Positions 56,299 to 63,765 of a stretch of 64,000 bases of DNA are shown in pieces. A model generated the notes under the pieces. That model ran no database searches, was not told the origin of the DNA, and saw nothing but the letters and a program-made list of their open reading frames with translations. The stretch is from G963675935 sp963803125 (GTDB lineage Bacteria > Planctomycetota > Planctomycetia > Pirellulales > Thermoguttaceae). Every line of letters starts with the position of its first letter. The stretch's first letter is position 1. Where the stretch lies: contig CAWDLR010000002.1 of assembly GCA_963803125.1 (NCBI GenBank), forward strand, positions 62,001 through 126,000. Reading direction: 5' to 3'. The position numbers and the translations under genes are program-made.

Positions 56299-56450
56299 TA
56301 CCGCAAAGGGGAACGACCGTCAATCGCCTACCAAATGTATCTCGAGAATAATGGACTCCGACGTCCAGGCGGACGACTGCGGCGACCCGGCGCCTGCACC
56401 GAGCGGTTTGCGCGACCACACGGAACGCCCTTCCAGCAATCGTACACTGG

Positions 56451-57338
56451 CTATGTCGGTTTCACCGCGTAAACACGGACGCTGGCGGCGAAGTCGTTCA
56501 CGTTGTGACGCCGCAGCAAGTCGGTGAACCGCCGGTGCAGATCGCTGTTGGCGGGCGGAGCCGACGGGCAACAACTCGATGAAGCCAGCGGCAGCGACGA
56601 TCCCATCGCCGGGGAACAGCAGGCCGATTGATTCTCGACCTTTACGTAGGCATTCAGGTCTTTCCCCGTGTCGACCACCTCGACGTGCGCAAAACCGGCC
56701 GCCATGAGTTGCTCGCGATATTGCTCGATAGGAATCGCGCCGGCGACGCAGCCGACATAGGCCGTCAGATCGCCGGCAATCTCGGCGGGCAGCGGCTTCT
56801 TCAGGGCGATATCGCTTACCGCCAGCCGGCCGCCGGGTTTCAAGACGCGCACGATCTCGCGGAAGACGGCCGGCTTGTCCGGGGCCAGATTGATCACGCA
56901 GTTGCTGATGACGCAATCGACCGATGCGTCGGGCAGCGGAAGTTTGTCGATCATTGCCTGATGGAACTCGACGTTCTTGATCGGCCTGCCGCCGTCGGCC
57001 TTGGCGGCGTTGGACCGCGCCAATTGCAGCATTTCGGCGGTCATGTCGATGCCGATCGCCTTGCCGGCGGGCGCAACGCGGGCGGCTGCCAGGAAGACGT
57101 CGAGCCCTCCGCCGCAACCGAGATCGACCACGGTCTCGCCGGGTTTCAGGCTGGCGAATGCGGTGGGGTTACCGCAGGAAAGGCCCATGTTCGCCTCGGC
57201 CGGAATCGAGGCCAGTTGCTGCGGCATGTAGCCGAACGCCTCGGCGACGGACCGCACGCCGGAGTGGCCGCTCGACAGGCCGCTCTTGGCCACCGCAGCG
57301 TATTTCGAGCGGACCACCTCCTGGATGTTCTCAGCCAT
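56451..57338 (-). CDS. arsM: Arsenite S-adenosylmethionine methyltransferase
   Basis: 295 residues. The SAM-binding motif is VVDLGCGGGLDVFLAAARV (around 75-93). The three Cys that bind As(III) in ArsM are present: GLSCGNPTAFA, DCVISNCVINLAPDK and YVGCVAGAI. Motifs SDIALKKPLP and IPIEQYREQLMAAGF fit the family. It methylates arsenite to methyl- and dimethylarsenicals. ATG at 57338 is preferred (AGGAG 9 bases upstream); a second ATG two codons earlier is possible. It follows arsR by 34 bases, an arsRM operon. The 160-base gap at 56289-56450 shows no gene. Confidence 0.93.
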   Translation of the reverse strand: MAENIQEVVRSKYAAVAKSGLSSGHSGVRSVAEAFGYMPQQLASIPAEANMGLSCGNPTAFASLKPGETVVDLGCGGGLDVFLAAARVAPAGKAIGIDMTAEMLQLARSNAAKADGGRPIKNVEFHQAMIDKLPLPDASVDCVISNCVINLAPDKPAVFREIVRVLKPGGRLAVSDIALKKPLPAEIAGDLTAYVGCVAGAIPIEQYREQLMAAGFAHVEVVDTGKDLNAYVKVENQSACCSPAMGSSLPLASSSCCPSAPPANSDLHRRFTDLLRRHNVNDFAASVRVYAVKPT

Positions 57339-57372
57339 GTCCATCGACTCCTTGACGAATGCAGGTTGTGGA

Positions 57373-57750
57373 TTAGAACCCTGGGCAACAGCCGCCCGAT
57401 CTGCGGATTTTGGTGGCCCGCGCCGCGTCGGCCTGGAGTTCCGGCACCTCGACGAAACACTTGGCCAAACATTCGAGCAGTTTTTTGTGGAACGGCGTCT
57501 TCGCGGGGGCGAGGCGGTAGTGGCTCCATAGGCCCGACTTGCGGACGACAACCAGTTTCGCCGCCCGCAAGTAGGCCAAGTGCCGGGAAATGCGCGGCTG
57601 CGGGGCCTGGAGGATTTCCACGATGTCGCCGACGCAGAGCTCCCCGCCTTGCAGCACGTGCAAAATCCGCAGCCGCGTGCGGTCGGAAAACGCGCGGAAC
57701 ATCGAATCGGCCGTGCTGACGGGCTGGGGGGCTGTCAGTAACTTCTTCAT
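57373..57750 (-). CDS. arsR: ArsR/SmtB-family repressor
   Basis: 125 residues. The winged helix is complete (LRILHVLQGGELCVGDIVEI; QPRISRHLAYLRAAKLVVVR; SGLWSHYRLA). The classic As(III) motif ELCVCDL reads ELCVGDI, so one metal-binding Cys is missing from that site; a C-terminal GGCCPGF offers two Cys that could replace it. It starts at 57750 and precedes arsM. Its promoter region contains an inverted repeat GGTACAA/TTGTACC. Confidence 0.9.
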   Translation of the reverse strand: MKKLLTAPQPVSTADSMFRAFSDRTRLRILHVLQGGELCVGDIVEILQAPQPRISRHLAYLRAAKLVVVRKSGLWSHYRLAPAKTPFHKKLLECLAKCFVEVPELQADAARATKIRRSGGCCPGF

Positions 57751-57770
57751 TTTCTTGCCGCCATCTCGAA

Positions 57771-57797
57771 GGTACAACCAACAATCCTCTTTGTACC
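57771..57797. promoter_or_regulatory. Candidate operator upstream of arsR
   Basis: GGTACAA (57771-57777) and TTGTACC (57791-57797) form perfect 7-bp arms with a 13-base spacer, 21 bases upstream of the arsR start. The position fits an ArsR-type operator. A half REP sequence (TTGCCACCCCAACA) lies next to it at 57813. Confidence 0.4.
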
Positions 57798-57845
57798 AGG
57801 GAACGACCCAATTTGCCACCCCAACAGCGCCGCAGCAACGCCCAC

Positions 57846-58541
57846 TTATACGGCCTCATCGGCCCGGGCCGCCGCGTCGCCGTTGGCGATTGCACCGTTC
57901 TTCAGCCGCAGGGTTCGCTTGGCTCGCTTCGCGGCGCGGGGGTCGTGCGTCACCATCACGATCGTGCGGCCCTCGGCGTTGAACTCGGCCAAGAAACCGA
58001 TGATCTGCTCGCTGGTTTCGGGATCGAGATTGCCGGTCGGCTCGTCGGCGAGAATGACGGCGGGATCGTTGGCCAACATTCGCGCCAAGGCGACCCGCTG
58101 CTGCTGGCCGACGCTCAACTCACACGGCTTGTGATAAAGCCGGTCGCTGAGCCCCACCCTGTCCAACAGGGCGGCGGCACGTTGCCGTTGGGCGTCTGTT
58201 TCCACCTTGGCGAGAAACAGCGGAACTTGGACGTTCTCCAGCGCCGAAAGGTAAGGAACCAGATTGAAGGTCTGAAACACGAATCCGACCTTCTGCCGCC
58301 GCAACCGCGCTCGATCGTTGGGGTGCAAGTCGTAGACCGACTCGTCTTCCAACAGCACGCGGCCGGCGCTGGGGGAGAGCATCCCGCCGAGCATCAACAG
58401 CAAGGTGCTCTTGCCGCTGCCGCTGGGACCGACGACCGAGACGAAATCGCCGCGGGGGATGTGGACGGTGGCGTTCTCGAGCGCCGTCACGGTTTGGCCG
58501 CGATGCCGATAGGCTTTGCTGACGTTTTCCATTCTCAACAT
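57846..58541 (-). CDS. ABC transporter ATP-binding protein (MacB/LolD type)
   Basis: 231 residues. Walker A GPSGSGKSTLLLMLGG, Q-loop VGFVFQTFNLVPYLSA, signature LSVGQQQRVALARMLA, Walker B VILADEPTGNLD and switch His in MVTHD are all present. The signature and the FNLVP motif put it with MacB/LolD-type exporters. It pairs with the permease at 58659, separated by a palindromic repeat, and probably exports or extracts a substrate from the membrane. Confidence 0.94.
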   Translation of the reverse strand: MLRMENVSKAYRHRGQTVTALENATVHIPRGDFVSVVGPSGSGKSTLLLMLGGMLSPSAGRVLLEDESVYDLHPNDRARLRRQKVGFVFQTFNLVPYLSALENVQVPLFLAKVETDAQRQRAAALLDRVGLSDRLYHKPCELSVGQQQRVALARMLANDPAVILADEPTGNLDPETSEQIIGFLAEFNAEGRTIVMVTHDPRAAKRAKRTLRLKNGAIANGDAAARADEAV

Positions 58542-58557
58542 GGATTCAATCTCCTGG

Positions 58558-58651
58558 GGAAAAAGGGGACCGGTACAATTTGTGCGGAGCGCCGGGCACC
58601 GACCGGAGGCTGGTCGGGCCGTTCCGGCAAATTGTACCTGTCCCCTTTTCC
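58558..58651. repeat. Palindromic element between the ABC genes
   Basis: GGAAAAAGGGGACCGGTACA at 58558 is inverted at the right end (TGTACCTGTCCCCTTTTCC) with few differences. It covers the ribosome-binding region of the ATPase gene. Confidence 0.85.
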
Positions 58652-58658
58652 GTAACGA

Positions 58659-59870
58659 TTAGACCTCCTGAAATGTGGCACAAGGGTCAAGTTTGGCGGC
58701 GCGGCGGGCGGGGAAATAGCTGGCCACCAGCGTCAGGCCCGTCGAAATGACGATCGCCGCAATCGCCAACTCCCACATCGGCCAGACGCGCATGCCGGCC
58801 AACTCCGGGCCGAGCACGAAAGCGATAACCGAGCCGAGCACGTAGCCGCCGATTCCGCCAGCGGCTCCCAGCAGCAGGGCCTTCAACAAGAACACCCGCA
58901 AGACCAGCCGCGAGTCGGCCCCCAGGGCCATCAGCGTGCCGATTTCCCGCCGCCGCTCGAAGACGTTGGCGTACATGTAGTTGGCAATGCTCGCCCCGCC
59001 CACAAAGACGATAATCACCAGGAACATCAGCGACAGATTCGACATCATGCGATTGATGTTTTGTTGCGACTTGACGATTTGCGCAACGGTGGTCACTTTG
59101 GCTTCGGGTAGGAGCTTATCGACCTTGTCGAGCACGCCCCGCGAAATCGCCTTGCAGCAGACGATGATTTCGATGGCGTTGATGACCGCCCCTTTCTTGG
59201 TCAAGTCCTGAACCGTGTGCAGATGGGCGAAAATGCGGGAATCGTCCACGGTGCCGGTCTCCGGCAAAACGGCGATCACACTGAACTTCTTGTCCAGCAC
59301 CACCAGCGAGTCGTTCTCTTTGATTTTGAGAATGCCGGCGACTTCCGAGCCGACAAGGACTTCGTCCTCTTCGAGCGTGGAGATGATCTTCTTGCGGCTG
59401 AGCGTCTTCTTGTCGTTCGATTCCATCATGCCGACCGAGGCGCCGCAGCCGATCGGCCGCGACTTGATCCCGGCGCCGCCCCAGGCCATTTTCGCCTGGA
59501 ACTCGTTGGCCGGCAGAATGCCCGTCAGCGTAAACTGCCTCCCCTGCAATTGCACGGGCACGGAGAGTTTGGGCGAGACGTTGTCGATTCCCTCGAGATT
59601 CGCCATCGCCAGTTGCGCGACGTATTCCTCGGGAATCGTCTCGCTTTGCAGGTCGGCTCGGTAGTATTCCTGCAAGGTGGCCGACTTGGGCAGCACCAAC
59701 ACGTTGGCCCCCAGCGAGTCCATTTCCCGGGCCACCGCGCCCTCGGAGTAGTGGGTGATGTTCTTGATCGACACGATCACCGTGATTCCCAGCAGAATCG
59801 CCACGAAACTGGTGAGCAGTTGGCTCTTCCGCTCGAAGATTTCGCGGAGCACGAGCGTTCGTAACCGCAT
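58659..59870 (-). CDS. ABC transporter permease (MacB/FtsX type)
   Basis: 403 residues. An N-terminal helix (QLLTSFVAILLGITVIVSIK) precedes a long periplasmic domain (residues about 40-270) and three C-terminal helices in the FtsX domain (MSNLSLMFLVIIVFVGGASI; ALLLGAAGGIGGYVLGSVIA; MWELAIAAIVISTGLTLVAS), with FERRREIGTLMALGA between. This is the MacB layout without a fused ATPase. It has two Cys in the periplasmic part (CCKAIS) that might matter for a thiol- or arsenic-linked substrate. Confidence 0.92.
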   Translation of the reverse strand: MRLRTLVLREIFERKSQLLTSFVAILLGITVIVSIKNITHYSEGAVAREMDSLGANVLVLPKSATLQEYYRADLQSETIPEEYVAQLAMANLEGIDNVSPKLSVPVQLQGRQFTLTGILPANEFQAKMAWGGAGIKSRPIGCGASVGMMESNDKKTLSRKKIISTLEEDEVLVGSEVAGILKIKENDSLVVLDKKFSVIAVLPETGTVDDSRIFAHLHTVQDLTKKGAVINAIEIIVCCKAISRGVLDKVDKLLPEAKVTTVAQIVKSQQNINRMMSNLSLMFLVIIVFVGGASIANYMYANVFERRREIGTLMALGADSRLVLRVFLLKALLLGAAGGIGGYVLGSVIAFVLGPELAGMRVWPMWELAIAAIVISTGLTLVASYFPARRAAKLDPCATFQEV

Positions 59871-59932
59871 GATACCGATCTCCTACTGCTGGTGCAGTGT
59901 CTCGTAACTGGGTTAGCTTATGAACTGGCGGT

Positions 59933-60013
59933 AGGTGGGGCAGACATTCCTGTCTGCCCGGGAACCAGGTAAGAGGGAACACCCAGGGGCAGACAGGAAT
60001 GTCTGCCCCACCT
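59933..60013. repeat. Palindromic element upstream of the ABC permease
   Basis: AGGTGGGGCAGACATTCCTG at 59933 is inverted at 59986-60013 (CAGGAATGTCTGCCCCACCT). It lies between the permease and the thioredoxin-like gene and may break or regulate the transcript. Confidence 0.9.
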
Positions 60014-60059
60014 GTTTCTGTTCTTCGTTCACAAACTACGATCTATGTGAAACAACACA

Positions 60060-60857
60060 CTAATGATGGCAACTGCAACCGGGGCCGCAGCTCGATTTCG
60101 CCTTGTTGACCGCGTCTTCGATCGCCTCTTTGGTCAACGCCCCCGCGAAGCGGGCGACCGGAGCTCCGGGCGGCATCACCAGCAGCGTGACTGCCGTCGG
60201 CGTGCGCGGATCGACCTCCAGATCCGTGAGGAAATGCTGCTCCGCCTTGTCGGTAGGGTCCACCATGATAATGTCGATTCCCTTGGTGTACTTCGGGTCG
60301 TTCCTAAACTCCTTTGCGCCGTCGAGGGCTTCCTGGTTTTCTTTCGTCTTGTGGTTCTGGACGCACAGCAGGATCGAGTGTCGGTCCCAGATGGCCTTCA
60401 TGCACTTGGCGGCGCAGGGGCTGACGAACGCCTCTTGAAGCTTGGCGTAATCAAATTCCTTCGGGAACGCCTTGGTGGGGGCCCCGGTGGGAGCGACCGC
60501 CAGCACGACAGGCATCGGCGCACCGCGGGCGCGGAACTGTTCGATGATCGACTTCTCGCTGGGATCGTTGATGTTGATCCCCACGTAATCCGCCCGATCC
60601 TTCATCTTCTCCGCCGCCCTCTTCAGCACGGTGTACATCGTGCGGGTCTGCATGTCCTCGGGGTTGTCGAAGAAGAAGATGAATAGGTACTTATTGTTCT
60701 TGGCCGCCTCCTTCAGGGCCTTGGTCGCGCGGCTGGCGGTCGCTTCAGACCCGTTCGCCGGCGGATCGGCCCAAGCGGCGGTGGTTCCTGCGAGCCCCAG
60801 CATCAGGGCCAGTGACAGTTCAATCGCCAGGCGAGTCGTACTTGCTCTTCTCAACAT
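60060..60857 (-). CDS. Secreted thioredoxin-fold protein with Cys-rich end
   Basis: 265 residues. AGGAGA lies 8 bases upstream of the ATG, and the signal is SLALMLGLAGTTAAWADPPA. A thioredoxin-like half (NNKYLFIFFFDNPEDMQTRT; YVGININDPSEKSIIEQFRA) has no CxxC. It is followed by AFVSPCAAKCMKAIWDRHSI LLCVQNH and a second thioredoxin-like half, ending CGPGCSCHH, which could bind metal or a thiol-reactive ligand. The upstream gene overlaps its start codon. It may hand an oxyanion or arsenical to the neighbouring systems (inference). Confidence 0.78.
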   Translation of the reverse strand: MLRRASTTRLAIELSLALMLGLAGTTAAWADPPANGSEATASRATKALKEAAKNNKYLFIFFFDNPEDMQTRTMYTVLKRAAEKMKDRADYVGININDPSEKSIIEQFRARGAPMPVVLAVAPTGAPTKAFPKEFDYAKLQEAFVSPCAAKCMKAIWDRHSILLCVQNHKTKENQEALDGAKEFRNDPKYTKGIDIIMVDPTDKAEQHFLTDLEVDPRTPTAVTLLVMPPGAPVARFAGALTKEAIEDAVNKAKSSCGPGCSCHH

Positions 60858-61366
60858 TTTTGTTTCTCCTGAAATGGAATATCCACCTCCGCCATACATG
60901 CGGAGAGCCGAATATAGCATACATGCGGCCGCGTGCAAGGGCTAACAAACGCGGTACGGAGTTCCTTTTCGTCGAAGGTCCTCGCGAATGCCTTGGTGAT
61001 TGCGCCGCACGGGGCGACGGCCAGCACAAGCGGCATCGGGCCGTGGCTTACCCCATACTTATCGACCAACTTCTTCTCGGCCGGATCGGTGATGCGGACC
61101 GAGACCGCCTGGGCCGTATCGGCCAGTTTCGCCATCGCAGACTGAAAGGCAGCCCACGCCTTCTCGGTGGGCGGGCCCTTCCCCTTCCAGAAGAAGAGGA
61201 AGATATATCTGTTGGCCGCGGCAGCCCGGTCGATAGCCGCCTGGGCTGGGCTGACGTTGACGGCGGAGGAGCGGGTGGCAGAGGAGGGCGCCGCTGCGGC
61301 GCGGTCTTGGGCCGCGGCAACGGCGGCAGCGATCAGAATGGCAATTGTCAGGTAGGGCAGCCTCAT
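60851..61366 (-). CDS. Truncated secreted thioredoxin-fold protein, paralogue of 60060
   Basis: 171 residues with signal peptide RLPYLTIAILIAAAVAAAQD. The body (AANRYIFLFFWKGKGPPTEK; KKLVDKYGVSHGPMPLVLAV; TFDEKELRTAFVSPC) matches the first half of the gene at 60060. After FVSPC the similarity stops, and the last 25 residues (TRPHVCYIRLSACMAEVDIP) are read from the promoter-like region of the next gene. The stop codon lies within the start codon region of the next gene (ATGTTGA). It may be a half-length paralogue or a deletion remnant. Confidence 0.75.
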   Translation of the reverse strand: MRLPYLTIAILIAAAVAAAQDRAAAAPSSATRSSAVNVSPAQAAIDRAAAANRYIFLFFWKGKGPPTEKAWAAFQSAMAKLADTAQAVSVRITDPAEKKLVDKYGVSHGPMPLVLAVAPCGAITKAFARTFDEKELRTAFVSPCTRPHVCYIRLSACMAEVDIPFQEKQKC

Positions 61367-61405
61367 CTTCTCGAATTCTCCGATAGCAATGCGGACGAAA
61401 ACCTC

Positions 61406-61448
61406 ATTATATTCGATTAGACGTATATGTAACATATATTCGGATGCG
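61406..61448 (-). promoter_or_regulatory. Promoter with palindrome upstream of the 60851 gene
   Basis: On the minus strand TATAAT (61406-61411) is preceded 16 bases upstream by GTTACA, and the -35 region lies in a palindrome TATATGT-T-ACATATA (61434-61448). The start codon is about 40 bases downstream. The palindrome could be the operator of a local regulator. The rest of the 61367-61575 gap has no gene. Confidence 0.5.
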
Positions 61449-61575
61449 CGTATACAGAAGTTCGATCCACTTTGCCGGTTCTCTTGACAGGTCCACTTCG
61501 AGGGTGGCTGGGAAGGATGGGCTGACTGGGAAATGTCGCGCGGCCCACAAAGTCCGTCGTGAGCATGGACTGCCG

Positions 61576-62328
61576 TTAGCCGAGGTCGAAGACGTACTTT
61601 AGCGAGAAATAGACGCCGCCGAGCACGAAGACCCAGCCGGTGATCTGCCGCGCCCACCACTCGACCTTCGAGATTACATTGTACGCTTTGCCGATGGACT
61701 TGGCGCTGTACGCTAAGAGGAAGGCCACGAGTATCACCGGCAACGCGGTGGCAATGCCGTAGAGGCAAGGCAAGACGATCGTGCTGCCGGCCAGCGACGC
61801 CCTGGGAAGGACCAGGCCGATGTTCGCCAGTTGGGCGGTGATCGCGCCCGATTCGGCGCCGAGGATCAGCGCGATCAGTCCGAAGTAGAGCATGGCGGAG
61901 AACGGGCAGAAGGCCACCGCGAAGAGCACACCCAACACGAGTGCGCCCCAGATGCCCAGGGCGTCGATCCGCTTCTTCATTCCCTCCGTCATCACGGCCC
62001 CACCCATGCTCGATGTGATTAGCCCGACGAGGAACATTCCGAGGAGCAAGAAGATTGGGCCCAGTGCCAGGTGCATGTAGTTTTGCAGAAACCGCGAGAC
62101 GGCGTCGCTGGACAAGGCCGTCTCTGCCAACAGCACGGCCAGGCCAACATAGAGCAGACACCGCCCGAGCGTGTAGAGAAGCCCGGCCGTCATCACCGCG
62201 CGGGGACTGCCCACCTTCCGCCCGACGTAGGAGATGGCGGCGATGTTCGTCGCCAGCGGACAAGGACTGATCGCCGTCAATATCCCCAGATAGGTGGCGG
62301 CCGCGGCATAGAGTGAATAGGCAACCAT
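61576..62328 (-). CDS. arsG: ArsG-type permease of the CcdA/DsbD-like family
   Basis: 250 residues, start at 62328 with AGGAGA upstream. The N-terminus YLGILTAISPCPLATNIAAI followed by SYVGR matches the ArsG-type aromatic-arsenical efflux permease family. Six membrane helices follow, with a second Cys-Pro motif (AVAFCPFSAMLYFGLIALIL). In known ArsEFG systems, ArsG works with reductase components ArsE and ArsF on nitrophenyl arsenicals. Here two ArsF-like genes lie upstream in the same direction and no ArsE was recognised. Confidence 0.85.
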   Translation of the reverse strand: MVAYSLYAAAATYLGILTAISPCPLATNIAAISYVGRKVGSPRAVMTAGLLYTLGRCLLYVGLAVLLAETALSSDAVSRFLQNYMHLALGPIFLLLGMFLVGLITSSMGGAVMTEGMKKRIDALGIWGALVLGVLFAVAFCPFSAMLYFGLIALILGAESGAITAQLANIGLVLPRASLAGSTIVLPCLYGIATALPVILVAFLLAYSAKSIGKAYNVISKVEWWARQITGWVFVLGGVYFSLKYVFDLG

Positions 62329-62404
62329 CGGCTCTCTCCTGTCGAAATGCAGCCGCCGCGATCGGCGGCAGCCCACTGTCCGTGCGCAGCACTGGCCGCC
62401 GCCG

Positions 62405-62429
62405 GGCATAATCTCTCTCAGATTATGCC
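62405..62429. promoter_or_regulatory. Perfect 10-bp inverted repeat upstream of arsG
   Basis: GGCATAATCT and AGATTATGCC face each other around CTCTC, 77 bases upstream of the arsG start and 35 bases after the ArsF-like stop. It is a candidate operator, or a hairpin controlling read-through from the ArsF genes. Confidence 0.5.
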
Positions 62430-62463
62430 GGCCGGCGGGCCACGATATTTGATTCGTTCAACA

Positions 62464-63003
62464 TCACTTTGTCTTCGACGACGTTTCTTCAGCCTTTCGC
62501 TTCATCGCGGTCTTGGGCATCGCCTTCTGATAGGCGACGACATTATCGCGTACATATTTCAGAAACTCGTCCTTGTCGCTGTTCTTCGCCCAAATCTCGG
62601 TCAGGTTCTTGTAATGCTTGACTTTGTTACCCACGACCTGGGCAACGATCAGCGTCGGGCCGCCAACCTGATAGCCGTTCGTCAATGCCGCATTCCTCTC
62701 GTCTTGGAAGTCAACGTAGTAGAACTGAACGGCGCCTCGCTTGATCTGCTTCGCAAAGCCTTCCACCACGGCCTCCTCCGAGTAGCTTCCCATGCGGCGG
62801 CACGTCGGGCAGCGGACGGTGCGATGGAAGTACATCACGACCACGCGATCGGCGGGCGTAGCGGTTCTGGTCTTGGCGGCCTTGGCCTTTGTCGCCGCAG
62901 CATCGGCCTTCGTAGCCGAGTCGCCCGCCAAAAGCACTTGCGACATGACGCACATAGAAAGCACAACGCCAACAATAGCAATAGCGGTGACAACGCGTCT
63001 CAT
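62464..63003 (-). CDS. arsF: ArsF-family thioredoxin-fold protein
   Basis: 179 residues with a signal peptide (VVTAIAIVGVVLSMCVMSQV). The core RVVVMYFHRTVRCPTCRRMG has the CPTC active site; the rest, FVKQIKRGAVQFYYVDFQDE-like then VGGPTLIVAQVVGNKVKHYK NLTEIW, fits the ArsF (nitrophenyl compound nitroreductase subunit) family. A basic tail (KTAMKRKAEETSSKTK) follows. It lies 46 bases after another ArsF-like gene and 135 bases before arsG. Confidence 0.85.
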   Translation of the reverse strand: MRRVVTAIAIVGVVLSMCVMSQVLLAGDSATKADAAATKAKAAKTRTATPADRVVVMYFHRTVRCPTCRRMGSYSEEAVVEGFAKQIKRGAVQFYYVDFQDERNAALTNGYQVGGPTLIVAQVVGNKVKHYKNLTEIWAKNSDKDEFLKYVRDNVVAYQKAMPKTAMKRKAEETSSKTK

Positions 63004-63049
63004 AACGTCGATCTCCTCGGGGACAGTCGAAAAACAAGCTAAGTTACTG

Positions 63050-63694
63050 TTACGGAATCGGGATCGCCGGCGCGTCCTTGGCGGGAGCGTCGGCGGCGTT
63101 CGGAACTGGGATTACCGGCGGCGGCCCCACGTGCTTCGTCGCCTCCGCCTTCTTCTCGGGCGGAAGCATTTGCTCGATCTGCTCCCGCATATATTTCGCA
63201 AAGGCCGGCTTGTCGCCTACCAGCGCCCAGACCTTGTCCAAGCGGTTCCACTTCTCGATCTGGCCGTCTTTCATCCTAACCAGGACGACAACCGGCATTG
63301 TGATCTTGAACGTCTCTGCCAGCGGTTTCGCCGCGGCCTGCTCGTAGTTGGCGATTTTCCAAATCACCTCTCCCTTTTCCAGTTGAGGGGCAAAATAGGT
63401 CTTCACCGCCTCGTCGGCCTGGGCCTCGATCGAGCGGCAAGTGGGGCACCGCGCAGTGCTGTGGAAATAGTAGACGATCAGACCATCGTTGACGTTGTCG
63501 GAAGTGGCCGAGGCGTCCGCCGCGATCGCGCTTCCACCCTGCTTGCGCAGGGCACGAAGCTCCTCCGCAATGCTCGTCAATTGCGGCTGGAGTTGCGATG
63601 CGGCTTGTGAATCGAGCGATCGCGCGATCAAAACGACGATCGTTGCCGAAAAGAGTGAAATCAAACAGACAGCGACCGCATTCTTGAGTTCCAT
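63050..63694 (-). CDS. ArsF-family thioredoxin-fold protein, membrane-anchored paralogue
   Basis: 214 residues with AAGGAG upstream. One N-terminal helix (AVAVCLISLFSATIVVLIAR) leads to GLIVYYFHSTARCPTCRSIE, with the same CPTC motif as the neighbouring gene, then VIWKIANYEQAAAKPLAETF and VVVLVRMKDGQIEKWNRLDK. The C-terminus is Pro/Ala-rich (VGPPPVIPVPNAADAPAKDA). The two ArsF-like genes are paralogues in tandem. It may be the electron donor or substrate-binding part of the system. Confidence 0.85.
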   Translation of the reverse strand: MELKNAVAVCLISLFSATIVVLIARSLDSQAASQLQPQLTSIAEELRALRKQGGSAIAADASATSDNVNDGLIVYYFHSTARCPTCRSIEAQADEAVKTYFAPQLEKGEVIWKIANYEQAAAKPLAETFKITMPVVVLVRMKDGQIEKWNRLDKVWALVGDKPAFAKYMREQIEQMLPPEKKAEATKHVGPPPVIPVPNAADAPAKDAPAIPIP

Positions 63695-63765
63695 GCCGAC
63701 ACTCCTTCTATCTGCGTCAACGCCGATTACCCTGGCAACAAAGTCTCATCAGAGCGTCTCTCTGA

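Noticed and set aside
60851..62392. A 513-codon frame covering arsG and the short thioredoxin gene
   Set aside because: Its first 340 codons are antisense-type noise in another frame of arsG; only the part after the ATG at 61366 is a gene.
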